From Lepidodermella squamata (lineage: Eukaryota > Gastrotricha), in assembly GCA_047495785.1 (NCBI GenBank), contig JBLDXI010000019.1:1550001-1614000 (forward strand): a stretch of DNA of 64,000 bases. Reading direction: 5' to 3'. The translations under genes and the position numbers were made by a program. Below the pieces are notes generated by a model, which had not been told where the DNA came from, did not search any database, and saw only the letters and a list, made by a program, of their open reading frames with translations. Each line of letters begins with the position of its first letter. The stretch's first letter is position 1. Positions 1-13,702 of the stretch are shown here, piece by piece.

Positions 1-69
1 ATTGAAATAATTGAATTGAAATTGAAATTAATTTTAGTCTGAAAAATTTAATTTGTATATATTTTGCAG

Positions 70-799
70 AATGAAGCAATTCAGCGAAACTCTGGAGCAT
101 ATTCGATGCCTGTCATGGCTTTTAATCGGCGCTCTGAGCCAAATGGCACTAACTGCCCGGCCCTGTGCGCCAATCCCAACTGATATGCACAGCCGAGTTT
201 CCGATCAAATCCTCCTAGTCCTATCATCCTACGTCGATCACGAGACGGCCTCAGTCGCTCATATGACAGCGCTATTTCATGCTTTTCTACTCTGCGAATT
301 GTGGACACTTTACGTGGAGCAACTCGTCGTTTATTCGCCGACTTCCCCATCACCGCTCTCAGGAACAGGCCACATTTGCACTTCTGCATCTGAATTCTGG
401 GCCAAAGTCACGCCCACCTTAATTCATCTGTTCAGCGTTACGGGCGAGCGATTGACCGCTCGTCTAACTGAGTTATTCACCCTGCACTTCGTAAATTTGA
501 TCGAGTCACTACAACGAGCTCGATCGTCGACTCTGGCTAGTCTAATGCCACTCTGGTCGCCGATTTTATTCTCAGCCTTTTCGGGCACGCTCTCTGGCAA
601 TACGAATGTCCGCCTTCAAAATGTTTTAAGCTGGATGCCCCCGGCGCCGGGTGATGTTTTCACATTGCTGCCAGATCGAGAAACAATCGCACCAAGCGAT
701 TCGGCCTACAACATCTTGGCTTGTTTGGCAAAACTACGCTTTAAATTATCGCAAATCGAGGTTCAATCTTCGGCTGCCGTTCGTTTGTACCGCGTTTGA
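70..799 (+). CDS. unc-79: UNC79, C-terminal part (last exon, 5' truncated by window)
   Basis: UNC79 is the large HEAT-like auxiliary subunit of the NALCN sodium-leak channel complex in neurons. Only the last exon is visible. It starts after a splice acceptor ending at 69 and runs open to the stop at 797-799, giving about 243 residues. The text matches the conserved UNC79 C-terminus: a helix ending HIRCLSWLLIGAL, then a SVAHMTALFHAFLLCELW helix, then FWAKVTPTLIHL, then a block around SLMPLWSPILFSAF. The remainder of this very long gene lies to the left of the window. The identification rests on this conserved tail only. Confidence 0.88.
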
Positions 800-1188
800 A
801 AATGACGAATGAATTAACAGTGCAAACAAATATTGTGTGATTATTTTGTATTTTTTGGAGTATTTTCTCACCCCTGGTTTTTCATCGCTCATTGTTGCTT
901 ATGAACATATCATTTTTCTAGTCGAAAGCTAAATCTCTTCGTTTGAGTCGAATCTTTATTGCTGCTTGCCCTGACTGCCGTATTTTTATAAAACTGCCAT
1001 TACTTTTTTGTCAATTTGTCGTGTCAAGTCTTCTTAGACGGTGCCTCTCGGACGAGAAATCCTATTGCATGCATTTTTCTATACTATTTTTCTATATATT
1101 TATTTTAGCGCGTCAAATATTGTCATTAAAATTCTCCTTAATTATGGTCTTATTTTTCTAATTTTTAGGGATTTAATTTAAGTTTAAG
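800..1188. other. Intergenic, unc-79 3' end to COPB1 5' end
   Basis: AT-rich spacer of 389 bp between two same-strand genes. It should hold the unc-79 3' UTR and the COPB1 promoter and 5' UTR. A TATA-like stretch is present near 984-992, but I cannot assign it. No coding sequence is supported. Confidence 0.5.
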
Positions 1189-4100
1189 ATGGCTTTGGCT
1201 GATTTGCCGTGCTACACCTTGATCCACGCTTCTGCCGATCAGGAGCCGATCAATGAGATGAACATCCGTCAAACCTTCGAAAAGGGACGCCCTAACGAGA
1301 AAGCCGATGCTTTGAAACGCGTCATCGTCGCCATCATCGCTGGTGAAAAAATGAGCCCTTCCATGCTGATGGCTGTGATCCGCTTCGTCATGCCCACGCA
1401 CGATCATTTGATCAAAAAATTGCTGTTGATTTTCTGGGAGGTTGTGCCGAAACACGGCGCCGATGGCAAGCTGTTGCATGAGATGATTTTGGTCTGCGAT
1501 GCCTATCGTAAAGATCTGCAGCACCCTAACGAGTTCTTGCGTGGCTCAACTTTGCGTTTTCTGTGCAAGTTGAAGGATCACGAGCTGCTTGAACCACTCA
1601 TGCCGGCTATTAAGGCCTGCTTGGACCATCGCCATTCATACGTTCGTCGCAACGCTGTTATGGCTATCTTCACTATTTACAAGTAAGTCGAAAAACTCTA
1701 CATTTTCAAAGTGAAATGCATTACTTCAAATTTGAAGCCAGCTTTATCAGTGACTTCTTGAATTGATTAAAATCGCTTAAATGTTCTTTTTAATTACCTA
1801 AATTTCAAGAAAATCACGAACTTCTTGCGAGTCTTGAAAAAATCGTCGGCCAGTTTTTAACCACAGGTAGCTCTTAGGTATGGCTAACGCCAGGTAAAAT
1901 TGTGCTCTTATCGGGTCATCTACTGTTTCGTAGCAAAAATTTCAAATGCCTTCGATCACAACCCTGATTTGACCTTGCGAGAAAGCATCAATTATTTCGA
2001 TTTTATGGGATTTTGATCATCAATCGGCCCAAGAATATATTTTTCGTAGAATGCCTAGTAAAATCGCTAAAACCCTGATATTTTTCAGTAAAAAATTACA
2101 AAGAAGTTTAATATAATTTTGTAATCAGAGCAGCCTGGTTCTTCGACCTAATTTCTTAAGGTTGACATTTTTAAAATATTTTTAATTAAAATTTTTGAAT
2201 ATTTTTCAATCTATACCATTATTTTTTAATTTATTCTATTTTTTTATAATTATAATAATTTTCCAGGAATTTCGAGTTCTTGATCCCCGATGCTCCAGAG
2301 TTGATTTCCAACTTTCTGGACACCGAACAAGACGCGTCATGCAAACGCAACGCCTTCATGATGCTGATCCACGTTGATCAGGAACGCGCGTTGGGCTACC
2401 TGTCGCGCTGCATGGACCAAGTCGGCCAGTTCAACGACATCCTCCAACTCGTCATTGTCGAACTGATCTACAAAGTGTGCCACAACAACCCGTCGGAGCG
2501 CGCTCGCTTCATCCGATGCGTCTACAACCTGCTGTCGTCATTGAGCCCCGCTGTTCGTTATGAAGCCGCCGGCACCCTGCTCACCCTCAGCTCGGCACCT
2601 ACAGCTATTAAGGCGGTCGCCAGTTGTTATATCGAACTCATTGTGAAAGAGAGCGATAACAACGTGAAACTCATTGTTTTGAACCGATTGATTGAAATGA
2701 AGGAAGATCCTGTGAAAGAGCGAGTTCTGCAAGACATGGTTATGGATATTCTACGAGTCCTTGGCTCGTCCGATCTCGAGGTTTGCCGTAAGACACTGAA
2801 CCTAGCCCTTGATTTGGTCACGGCTCGAACTGTCACTGAAATGGTGATGGTCCTGCGGAAGGAGGCTATCAAAACCGCGAGTGCTGTTGAGCAGGAAGAG
2901 AACGGCAAATTCCGCCAGTTGCTGGTCCGAACCCTGCATCAGTGTTCGTGCCGCTTCCCGGAGGTTGCTGCCGCTGTAATCCCAGCTCTTTCCGATTTCT
3001 TGACCGATCAGCAAGACACAGCGGCTGGTGATGTTATGCTGTTCTTCCGCGAGGCCGGACATCGTTTCGAGCACCTTCGCCCTATTGTTGTATCGAAAGT
3101 CCTCGAGGTGTTGCCGTCGGTTAAAAACGTTAAAATTTTCCGATCTGGCCTGTGGATTCTCGGCGAGTATTGCCGATCTGCCGAAGACATTCAGGCGGTC
3201 ATGTGCGTTGTCCGCCAGACCCTAGGCGAGCTGCCGATTGTTGAAGACGAATTGAAACGCGCGGCTGGTGACAATAAGGAGGAAGAAGTCGCTCAGGTTG
3301 CGGCGGTTGGCCCGAAGAAGCTGGTCACGGAGATGGGTACGTACGCTACGCAGACGGCGTTTTCGGTTAAGCAGAGCCAGGCGGCGTCGCAGCGAAACAA
3401 GGACAGGCCGCCACTTCGCAAGTTTTTGATGGAGGGCGATTTCTTTATTGGCGCCGCGTTGGCTACTGTTCTGTGCAAGCTGGCCTACCGCTTCCAGAAA
3501 TCGACCGATCACAAGAAGCTGAAGAATGTGAGTTTTATTTTTTTGACTTTCCCATTTTCCCAAAATAACAAATTTTTCGAAGAAAACCAGGTAAACCCCC
3601 GATGTTAACTGTTTCGGTAAATTTATCGGTATTATACGAATTTCTCCCGTATTTTCTTTACTCCTGTTTCCAAATTTTATTTGCAATTATCAATCCGATC
3701 ACATCTGAAATTTTATTGAGCCATGAGCGTAGGACATCGTTCATCCATTATAGGTCATTTTCCTGTATTTCCATTGGCTGCGAGGCTTAATTTCATTAAG
3801 ACTGATTTTTAGTCAATTTCATGGAATTTTTCGAAAATTAATCGGGTTTTACAAAATGAAAAGATTTGCCTCTGTAAACTTCTGGCCGTTAATTTTTAAA
3901 TAATTCAAATCCGAAATCCTAATAAGGTATTCAGAAATTTAGATTTTTATTCCTAATTTTCTTGCTTTGATTTTCGATGTTTCATTCATTTGATGGCTTA
4001 TTGTTGAATTTCGGGTTTTCAGGGATTCACTGCGGAAGCTATGTTGGTTGTTGCTAGCGTCCTGCACCTGGGTCGCAGTGGCCTGCCGGACAAGCCACTG

Positions 4101-5419
4101 ACCGATGACGATGCCGGCCATCTGGAGTGCTGTCTGCGCACCCTGTGCGACCTCATCGATGAAGTCGGCGAAGTTTTCATGAACGAGTGCTCCACCTCGC
4201 TGTCGTCGATGCTTGGCGGAGGCGGTGACATTATCGCTGACGCTGTCACCAAGGCGACGCAGAAGAAGCAGGAAACGGTGACGAAAGTTCGCGTCCACGT
4301 CGACGATGCCGTCAATTTCTTGCAACTGCTGTCGAAAACCGACGCAGGCACAACTGAAAATATGTTCGATTTGACGCTGTCGCAAGCGCTCGGCACCGCC
4401 AAGACGAAGGAACAGGACATTTTGACGTCGACGAAACTGGCCAAGGTTAAGCAGTTGTCCGGCTTCTCGGACCCGGTCTACTGCGAGGCATATGTCAACG
4501 TTAACCAGTACGATATCGTGTTGGATGTGTTCGTCGTCAATCAGACTGGCGATAATTTGCAGAATTTGACCCTGGAATTGGCCACCCTGGGTGATTTGAA
4601 ACTCGTCGAAAAACCGCAGCCGATCACTTTGGCTGCCCACGATTTCACCAACTTTAAAGCCGCTGTCAAGGTAAGCATATTCAACAAGAACCTATTAAGA
4701 CCAAAAAAAATTTTTGCGTCGAATTTCTCAAAAGAAAATGGAATGTAAATCTTCCTTAATTGTTTAATAATTTCTCAATATTTTACATTCAAAATTAAAA
4801 TAATTGTATTGTTGAACCCCAAATTTATGGCAAAATTGTAATTTTTCATATTTTTAAGGTGGCGTCAACGGAAAATGGCATTATTTTCGGAAACATCGTC
4901 TACGACGTGAAAGGTGCCGCTTCCGATCGTTCGGTCATCGTTCTAAACGACATCCACATCGACATCATGGACTACCTGGTGCCGGCCGTGTGCTCGGACG
5001 CCGAGTTCCGCCAGATGTGGGCCGACTTCGAGTGGGAGAACAAGGTCACCGTCAGCACGTCGATGACGGACCCGCGCCAGTACTTGCAGGCCATCATTCG
5101 CGGCACTAATATGAAATCGCTGACCCCGGAAAAGGCGCTCGCCGGCGACTGCGGCTTCCTCGCCGCCAATTTATACGCTCGGTCGATTTTCGGCGAAGAC
5201 GCGCTCGCCAACGTCAGTCTCGAACGCCCGCCGGCTAATGCCGAGGGCGCGCCCGTGCCATGTCTCGGCCACATTCGAATCCGCGCCAAGAGCCAGGGCA
5301 TGGCGCTGAGTCTCGGCGACAAAATCTCGGCCCTCCAGCGCCAGATGATCAAGGGTGTTGCTCAACCGGTGCCGCAGGAAACCGCGAAGCCGGCTGAAAC
5401 TGCGGAAAATTCGGCTTGA
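1189..5419 (+). CDS. COPB1: Coatomer subunit beta (beta-COP)
   Basis: Beta-COP is a core subunit of the COPI coat that drives retrograde Golgi-to-ER and intra-Golgi vesicle traffic. Four exons join in frame: 1189-1682, 2267-3527, 4023-4670 and 4859-5419. Introns are 584, 495 and 188 bp, with codon AA/G split at the first junction. The product is about 987 residues, close to the usual 950-990. The N-terminal adaptin-like helical solenoid occupies roughly residues 1-585 ([37 protein letters not shown]). A polar linker follows, then the C-terminal appendage platform ([54 protein letters not shown]). The initiator ATG gives the family start. Codon use is GC-richer than the introns. Unequivocal orthologue and apparently intact. 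Confidence 0.97.
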
Positions 5420-5824
5420 AAAATTTAATTGACCCAAAAATAACACTTGAAATAACCCGAGGTAACAATAATATTATTATTTAGTACCGATAAGCTGCTG
5501 GTTCAACATGATGAGAAAATGTTGTAAAACTTCATCGCGGTGGCAATTTATTGTTTAATTATTATTTGCCTGGTTTCGGTTATTCTTTCTTCGGCGGTTG
5601 TGTGTGACTGGTGATGGCTTTTTGACCAAAATTTTAGTTGTGCTTATAATGATTGCGATGAAAAAATAAGATATAGCTGTGAGGTTCAGTCATATTTGGG
5701 TTGATAAATATGCTATATATTATTGAACAGGTATATAATATTCCATCTATGAATAAAACAACTGCATGTTATTATTCGGATATTCTCGTTTATTTTGTCA
5801 TTAATATTCCTAAACACTACGCAT
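5420..5824. other. Convergent 3' flank of COPB1 and the Ly6 gene, with poly(A) signal
   Basis: The 405-bp spacer lies between two 3' ends that face each other. On the plus strand an AATAAA at 5752-5757, 333 bp after the COPB1 stop, is the best candidate poly(A) signal. No coding potential was seen. Confidence 0.5.
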
Positions 5825-6373
5825 TCACAATAGGACGAAAAATGCGGCGATTAGGAGACCTAACAACGTGAGGTGAGATCTGAAATCAAACGACTTGGGA
5901 CCAGCGTTGCACAGATCGCTGAAGCAGCAAAACACACTGAAAAATTGAGAAGTTTAGAAATCAGATTCGTGTTAAAAATTCTGCCTTAATATTTCAGAAA
6001 TTTTCCTAAAATATTCAGCACCGATTAAACTTACTTGACGTCCTCAGACTGGCAGCCTACGTCAGCCATACAACTGCGGAGTGCATTTCTGAGACAAAAA
6101 AATCACATTAAAAAAGGAAATTCGGGTGAAAAATGGGCTCGGAACGAACATTTGGTTGATTTTCACGCAAGCGTATTGGAAAGTTGGCGGGCACACTTGG
6201 ACGTCGAAATTTTTAGGGTTGTTGCAATTCGATGTATTGGTTGGGAAACAGGAGTAGCACTTCGACACATGTGTTGATGTGACGCGGGTTAACAGCAATA
6301 AGACTAGCAAGGCTGAAACTGCATTGGCGCAGATGAAGAGCCAAAATCTCTTCGCAAGTAACTTCACGGTCAT
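5825..6373 (-). CDS. Ly6/uPAR (three-finger) protein, probably GPI-anchored
   Basis: Three exons (6373-6150, 6088-6035, 5936-5825; introns 61 and 98 bp) join to a 129-residue protein. Residues 1 to about 34 are basic then strongly hydrophobic, fitting a signal peptide. They are followed by a single Ly6 domain with the classical ten cysteines, opening with KCYSC and closing with the family hallmark CCFSDLCN. The last 20 or so residues are hydrophobic (LTLLGLLIAAFFVLL), as expected of a GPI-attachment signal. The first donor (AAT|GTTCGT) is weak, but it is the only one that keeps frame and cysteine spacing. Ly6 proteins of this kind sit on the outer cell surface and often modulate receptors; the partner here is unknown. 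I chose the ATG at 6373 over a GTG further upstream. Confidence 0.85.
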
Positions 6374-6760
6374 GTTTTTAAGAAAAATGTTCGTAGACAC
6401 ACACCAACGCGGCCCCTAATTTTGACAAGAGACGGCGCCTTGATATAAAAATAACCTCCCTGTGGGGGTCATTTTTATTTGTGATCACCAGAAATAGATA
6501 GGATTTTCGAGAACCCCTCTCTGGTGACGCTCATTATTATTGACAGGAATAAATGCGCAGTTGGTTTTTCGGCTGCTCCCGCATGGAAATAACATCGACT
6601 TCTTCCAGATCGCATGACAATGCGCATAAATCAATAGCCAATTTTATTTTCCAGACAAAAATCACAGCAAAATATGATAGACTTTCCCCAATCGATTTAT
6701 TCATGCGCAAATCACAACGATTGCACTTGATGCTAGTCCGTGATAATTCGGTCAAATTCG
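6374..6760. other. Intergenic between HINT 3' end and Ly6 5' end
   Basis: The 387-bp spacer lies between two minus-strand genes. It should contain the Ly6 promoter and the HINT 3' UTR. No gene is supported; the ORFs here are antisense shadows of HINT exon 3. Confidence 0.45.
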
Positions 6761-7354
<594 letters not shown>

Positions 7355-8930
7355 CAAACAATCTAGTTTGCAAAGTTCAATTTTCAGTTATCACACTCTT
7401 ACTCTTCAGAGAAATTATACAAAATTCCCACAGGTGAAATGATGATCAAAGTTAGGGCTATAAAGTGAAAATGTCCCAATCCTTGGGGCCGTAGTGAGTT
7501 TTATGAAGCTAACAGTTTTTCAGCACCAAATTACGTTAATTGAAGCACCATTCTAGTACACCTCTGACCCAGCATGCAACTGATAGGATCATAATTGCCT
7601 AGCAGAAAATATAATCGAGATACGACGGATGGTAAAATATAATTGTATCATCTACTTCAGAAAATAAGTTTAATACTTGGATGACGGTGGACTGAAGTAG
7701 GAGTTGGAATGAAAACTACACTGAAATTGAGCCAAGAGAACAACTAATGATGTAGCTACTTTCCGGTTTTGTTGGTTAACTAAAGGTACTTATATTTCTT
7801 CAAGACTTGTAGCACGCTCCTTGGCTTGAACCACTGGACCATGATAAAATTCCATCCATCATATCGCCAACGTAATAAAAATCTCTTAAGGCAAGTGTCT
7901 TATTAGCCTGTCTCTATGAAGTGGCTGGACGTAAGACCCTGCCACCATTTACGGTGATTTAACAGGGCGTCGGTTGATCAGAAAACGAATGAGAGGTGCA
8001 GAGATATCATAGCAAAAAGTGATCTAGTTCATTAAGAAACCTGATCGACAACTAATTTTGGCAGATAGGCGGCTTTTGTTGCCAGATTTTAGCTAATGAA
8101 AGGATCATACTGACTCCAAGCCTTCGATCCACGGGTCAGATAAGTAAGCACTATTTTGAGCAAAGTGACTTTGAGGTTACCTCTGTCAGAGCTGCGCAAT
8201 TTAGAGTTCACTTTGCTTTGAAGTTTTGTCTTAGCTGGTTTAAAGTCTGAAATACAGTGTACTAAAATATATCAGCGGCTTCTAATCAGATAATGCAACG
8301 GGTTAAGTAAGTATTTGAGTGCTCAGCACTACCTCAGCTTCAGTTTTCCAGCAATAATCCACTTGTGGAAGTCCTTCATCTTTCCCACCTTGGCTCTCTG
8401 CTATGTCCGAGTCACCTCATTCAGCACGCGCATCGTCGAATCATCGTCACGCCGCATCTAAACGGTAGGCGAAATAATGCTGTGTGCTTTAGCTGCGGCA
8501 AGACTGAAAACGAAAGTCATCATCAGGGAGATCGAAGAAAACTGCAATCAGATTTTGTCAAACAGCAGACTAGCAACTTACAAGAGTTGGGATTTCCGAT
8601 AAGCAAGCGATGGACCCGAATTCGAAGTCCCTGGAAGCCATAATCACATGATCAGTTTTTTGTAGTTTTTTGGCGGAAGCAAAACGCCTGCACATCACCC
8701 ACGTGCGTTTGGGAGATCGCGGCATAAAAGTAGTGGAAAATAGCGCCAAAAGTATTCACAAGGTTTTAAATTTTCATAATTCGCAAATTAGTATTATAAT
8801 ACATTCAAACAAACATCAATAATTCTTATTGTTGGCGTCCTTAGTTGTCGCTCGCTGTCCTTCGTAAAAAAAAAAGGCGAAACAATTTTTGAAGAGAAAG
8901 GTACCAATATCCACAATCACATCTTTCAGC
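7355..8930. other. Intergenic between divergent HINT and UBXN11 genes; no supported gene
   Basis: The 1.58-kb spacer lies between divergent genes and should contain both promoters. I see no conserved coding sequence. A 92-codon plus-strand ORF at 8365-8643 and a minus-strand two-exon mini-ORF starting near 8642 both lack recognisable motifs. Confidence 0.4.
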
Positions 8931-10888
8931 ATGAGCTCGCCATTGGCTACTCTCAAGAAGGGTTCAGCCAGGTAAGCAACATTGAATCCTGGCCTCGTGG
9001 CATCACCATTTTGCTTTGTTATAGAGCGGTACCGTTTCGCGCACAGCCAGAGTTTCAACTTCCGACTATCGTATCATCAAATGAAGACGACAAGGCCTTG
9101 CTAGAAGACGTCTTGAATTATGAGCTGAAAAAGAAAGAGAGTGAGTTGAACACATACTTATTATCGGAAGGCTGTGAAATTTCTGTGCCAGGTGTCACTG
9201 ATTTTTCGTTGATGCAGTCAATGATGTCTCGAATTCAGCAACTAGAGAAGCAAGTTCAGTGTCAGGCAAAAGAAATCGTTGAAAAGGACAAGCTGATATC
9301 CAAATACGAGGAACAAATGTCAATTTTGAAGCAAGCGAATGGTTTGAGAATGAAATGCTTTATTGGTCTTTATCTTTATAATTGTTCGCGCTCTAGAAGT
9401 CGCCGATAGTAAATCTAGGACAACTGAGCTTCAAGCACAGTGCTTCATTTTACGGAAACAAGTTGAACAAATGGAGGTTCGTGTTTGATTAATGGTTTCT
9501 CAAGTTAACATTTTAGCCACCCAGGAGTTTCTCGCTGATTATGGATTAATTTGGGTTGGCGATTCAGAAGATGACGAGTCAGACTCTCCCGTAGTTAAAA
9601 TCGACGGCCACAGTGCTTCCGTCCTTCCCCTGACAGCGAGAACATCTGAATTTTGGAGTCAAGGTGAGAGTTAAATCTACATTCAGAATCTTGGATAGCT
9701 AATTTCAACTAAACTATCCAGATGCTTCAGTGACGGATATTCAATCTGACTTCAAGCCTGACTTCAATCAAATCTTGAAAAACATCAAGGAGTTGAACAT
9801 ACTGGCCGGTGAAGGTCAGTCGAAAGTCCACTGTGATTCAGATCGAAAAGAAGCAAGATTGAAGGTTATTATTTGTGGAGGTTACCGTTGCTCACGATGT
9901 AATAATTATTCTTTCAGCCGATGGAATCTATTCCCCTTTCTCTGTACAGCAACGGCTTGTTGCTGTTTGATGGGCCTTTTAGACCTTTTTCAGACAGCCT
10001 AACTCGTCAATTTTTAATTGATATAATGGATGGATATTTCCCAAGTGAGCTGCAGCAGCGTTACCCCGAAGGCGTACCTTTCAAGGTTCTTGATCGTCGG
10101 GAAGTCTTATTCAAAGACAAAATTACTGAAATATTTGCCGGCGAGGGTCGACGACTCAGATCGGCAGAGAGCTCGAAAAATGTTGAGATTAATACCATAT
10201 CTCAGCCTTCCATCACTTCTGATGAGCATAAGATGCAGTCAGGCAATGTTGTATCCGAAGAGAATTTTCTGGCTAAGCTACCAAGAAATGTCATAAAGAG
10301 TGGTAAGATAGTTGACGTAAGAACTGGCGTGGCAAACACGATTCATAGCAGCAATAAGGAATCAGAAAAGACTGAATCTGACTCAAGTTCAGTTCAAGTT
10401 ATCGAAACGAAGCTGGTGAAAGAATTACGAGACAGGTGAGTGATAATGACTCTAATTAAATTTCCTTTCATCAATTTGCTTGTTACAGAATGAGTATGGG
10501 CGAGGGCAGATTTTCTGCAAGCCAGAAAACCCGACCTGGCACACCTCGTGGTGGGGGATTGCTGATTACCCTTCGCATCAGGTCAGAAGATGGCTCTCAA
10601 ACCTACGTGCTAAAGCTGCGTCCGACTGAAACGATTGGAGATGTCAGAAATTATATCAATGCCCATCGGAGAAAATCACCTGGAAATCACAAATCCGAGC
10701 TGCCTAGTGAGGATTACGCAATCGTTCAAAATTTTCCGAAAATCGTTGTATTCGAGGATTCTAATTTAACCCTGCAGCAATGCGGTCTTATGGCTAATGC
10801 CGCGCTCTTTCTACGCCGAAAAGCTAAATCCCAGCCGTGTGATATAAAATTGCTGTCAACTGTCACTAAAGAAATTCAGACATCTTAA
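8931..10888 (+). CDS. UBXN11: UBX domain-containing protein 11 (socius) orthologue
   Basis: UBXN11 is a p97/VCP-associated UBX protein first described as a partner of Rnd GTPases in actin disassembly. Seven exons join in frame: 8931-8971, 9025-9341, 9397-9476, 9525-9663, 9722-9864, 9918-10435 and 10489-10888, giving 545 residues. The start MSSPLATL is typical of the family. Domains in order: a coiled coil at about residues 80-140 (QQLEKQVQCQAKEI; LRKQVEQMEEFLADYGLIWV), an SEP domain at about 240-310 (LYSNGLLLFDGPFRPF; GYFPSELQQRYPEGVPFKV), and a UBX ubiquitin-like domain at about 430-515 (LRIRSEDGSQTYVLKLRP; ETIGDVRNYI). At exon 4 I chose the acceptor after CCACCCAG because it alone restores the conserved EEFLADYG. 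The protein lacks the proline/glycine-rich tail of mammals. Confidence 0.93.
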
Positions 10889-11610
10889 AATCAATTATGT
10901 CCTGCTGTCTGTGATACTAATGCAGCTTGCTGATTTTTTCGAAGGCTGAATGAATTTCATCTCACAATAAATTTCACGAATGAGTTTTTCACACATAGAG
11001 CACTTTTTTATTCAAATTATTCCAACCCGGTGCGTTTTATGAATGTAACGTGATTTCAGTTCATTTTTTCGAAAGCACAAATTTATTCTGAAAATTGAAT
11101 AAAAATTGACATGGATGATACATAGCTGCCCCCGCGTCCGCTTGAACTAATAACAACATGGTATTATCATCGGCTACATCCTGTCAGGCCACGCCGACTT
11201 ACTATAGCTAAACTAGTAGAATCAGCGCATAAAAAACGCGAGTTCCGTTTACAGCTTTTGCACCGGAAAGAACGAAAAGCCCAGCCCAGGCGTAATTCCC
11301 ATATGTGTCAGCAGCTTTGATTTTTTACGCAATGACATGTTTTTGCTTTTACGCAAAATTAACGACACTAAGCATCTGCGATATTGGCGTCATCCTCCGA
11401 CTCTTTTTCACGGCCTCATGGGACGCAGGAAGCAGGCAGCTACGCACTTTACATCACTCATAGCATTTCGCGATATAGCATTAATCTAACTGAATAGTTG
11501 TCAGCTTTAGAACGAAAGCATATAATTCCAAACGCGATTGCATTTCTCGGCGATGAATTATGGCAATGACCGGCAGTGATCTTCAGTCGACCTAAATTCG
11601 GAAACCGATA
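10889..11610. other. Intergenic, UBXN11 3' end to receptor gene promoter
   Basis: Spacer of 722 bp between two plus-strand genes. Apart from the poly(A) signal at 10966, no coding sequence or RNA gene is recognisable. Confidence 0.45.
10966..10971 (+). promoter_or_regulatory. Poly(A) signal of UBXN11
   Basis: AATAAA stands 78 bp after the UBXN11 stop codon on the coding strand. Position and sequence fit a cleavage/polyadenylation signal. Confidence 0.6.
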
Positions 11611-13601
11611 ATGTTCTGGTTATTTCTGGCCTCATTCCTTGGCGTATATACGCTATCTAATGCAGCTTCATTTCAAAACGAACGTTTGCCGAGTTGCAGG
11701 ACTGTCAGAGGTGAGTATCGTGATAATTAGGTCAAAGCTCAATATACGATTAAATTGTCCAGTTTCGGAGCGAGACATTGCTAGAGCTTTCTTTCAAGAG
11801 AACATAGGATGGCAAAGACCGATTTTATTTGGCGCCGGGGCCATGACAGTCAACGTATCGCTCAATGTCTTTTCATTAAGCGAAATTGTAAGATAGGAAT
11901 ATGAAGCCATCAAATCATAGACTAATTTCCTTATGATTTCAGACAGAGGGAGAACGGACCATCAAGTTTCTCGGCCACTTGTCGATGTCTTGGAATGACC
12001 AATTTCATGCGTGGGCTCACTCCTTCCCGCACAACTGCATTGACTATGTAGTATTGAAACCTGCTGATAAAGTATGGATCCCAGATCTCGCACAACCCTT
12101 TTCGTGAGAGCCAGTTTTAGCATCCTATCTTTGTTAGCTTTTGACTTGTTTAGGGAGAACAAAAATAATTTGATGACGCATCCCGGAGAACGAATCCGCA
12201 TACATAGCGATGGGACAACGAGCTTCAGCCCAGGTGGATACATCTCAGCTTACTGCGAGTTCGACCTAAGTCACTTCCCATTCGACTTCCAGGTATGTCG
12301 CACAAATAAAAGTTCGCCGGTTTTAGATTCTTGAATTTGAACCAAGAAATGTACGGTCAGAATTGAGAGTTGGAAATACACACATAAGCATTTGCGCTTG
12401 TCTTTCGGCAATCCTCCTATTCTTACAACGCACTGGATCGACAATGAACTGTGGCACCTTGTCTCCTGGCAGCATCATCTATCTCGAATCGCTTACATCG
12501 ATTCAGAAAACTCTTACGACAGAATGGAGTTTGTGTTCATGCTGAGACGCAAGCCGTCTTTCTACGTCTGCAGTATTGTCGTACCCAACTACTTGCTTTC
12601 ACTTGGAACTCTTTCCATCTTTGCCTTACCGGTAAGTCCAGCTGCGATTTAGACTGAATTTGATCTAAACATTCGTATTCTAGCTGAACGAGGTGATGAG
12701 ACTTCATGTCGCATTCACCTGCCTTTTCGCTCACTCGCTCTTCCAATTATTCCTTACACATGACGTCCCAAGATCTAGCGATAACTATCCACTCCTTGCA
12801 ATGTTTGTCGACCTTCAAATGGTCTACGTTTCGGCTTTAATTGCCGGGCAGTGCGTGGTCTATGTATTCATGCAGCTGTCAGACCCTGAGCGTGGAAACG
12901 AGGATCCGACTGTTGAAAATGCGAAAATCGAAGCAGCAATTGCCATGCCTTTGAAATGCTACAATTCAATCTGCATCTTGGGCAAGGTTTTGAGGGTTGA
13001 ACCTCCCTTCTCGATGGTGTTCAATAGCGGGCCGAAAAGCAATGCCAAGCCAAGTCAACAGTATAAATTAACTAATTTGGCATTTCCTCCAGGACATGGA
13101 TGCCTCGGGAAGGCGCCGTCGGGGTCATGCACTGTGAACACCGAGCAGCAAGCTAAGACCACGGCTCCCGCTGGTGGATCAATGTGGATGTTTGCGTATT
13201 GCCCAACTTTCTTCACAACTCGCAGGAGCTCTGTCGGCGCGATCAATGCGCAAGAGCAGCAAGATAGTTCGAAGAAAATTAACGAAAGCAGCACTACTAC
13301 TTCCGCAGGTCCTGATACCGCCACTAGCACCCCAGGTCTCAACCGTAGCAACAGCAGTGCCCTTGGTAGCACGGCTTACAATCCGATAACCCGAACACCG
13401 GCAACAATAACTGCGTCAAATGCATTGGATATGGCTACAACACGTCTTTTGATTGACTTCAGGAAAAAACTGTGGCGCTTCTACGCCAAGGTTGTTGATA
13501 GACTGACGCTTTTGATTTACGTTTGCTGCATTCTGTTAACGCCATTCTTCATGGGTATTGTCTCCGCTGCAACTTGGCGAGATGTCTCAAGTCACAAGTA
13601 A
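11611..13601 (+). CDS. Cys-loop ligand-gated ion channel subunit
   Basis: Pentameric neurotransmitter-gated channel subunit of the plasma membrane. Six exons (11611-11710, 11763-11887, 11943-12103, 12154-12292, 12347-12631, 12684-13601) give 575 residues. A signal peptide (MFWLFLASFLGVYTLSNA) leads an extracellular domain with the WIPD motif. The Cys-loop has 13 residues between its cysteines (CEFDLSHFPFDFQ-K-C), followed by IESWKYTH. M1 is SIVVPNYLLSLG..., M2 begins NEVMRLHVAFTCLF, M3 is YVSALIAGQCVVYVFM, and M4 is LTLLIYVCCILLTPFFMGIV close to the C-terminus. The M3-M4 loop is about 210 residues and Ser/Thr-rich. There is no PAR motif before M2; a Glu sits there instead, which leans towards cation selectivity (inference). 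The ligand cannot be told. Confidence 0.9.
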
Positions 13602-13702
13602 CCGTAAAATTTCCACAATTTATTGATTATTGATCAAAGTTTTCCTCTGTATCATATTATTCATCGCTTATTTACACTTCTGAGAGTAACGAGAGAAGGA
13701 AA

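Noticed and set aside
5171-5446. Long antisense ORFs opposite beta-COP exons (also at 3939-4640 and 3222-3686)
   Set aside because: Frames lie wholly within strongly coding exons on the other strand, have no motifs, and are expected from GC-rich codon use.
8365-8643. 92-codon plus-strand ORF and a minus-strand mini-gene starting near 8642 with GTAAGT..TTGCAG
   Set aside because: No recognised domain, and the minus reading yields only about 48 residues. Promoter sequence between divergent genes is the simpler reading.
12293-12346. Cys-loop receptor seeming to lack the second loop cysteine, with a 34-bp intron
   Set aside because: Using the acceptor at 12346 instead of 12326 gives a normal 54-bp intron and restores the canonical 13-residue spacing and the IESW motif.
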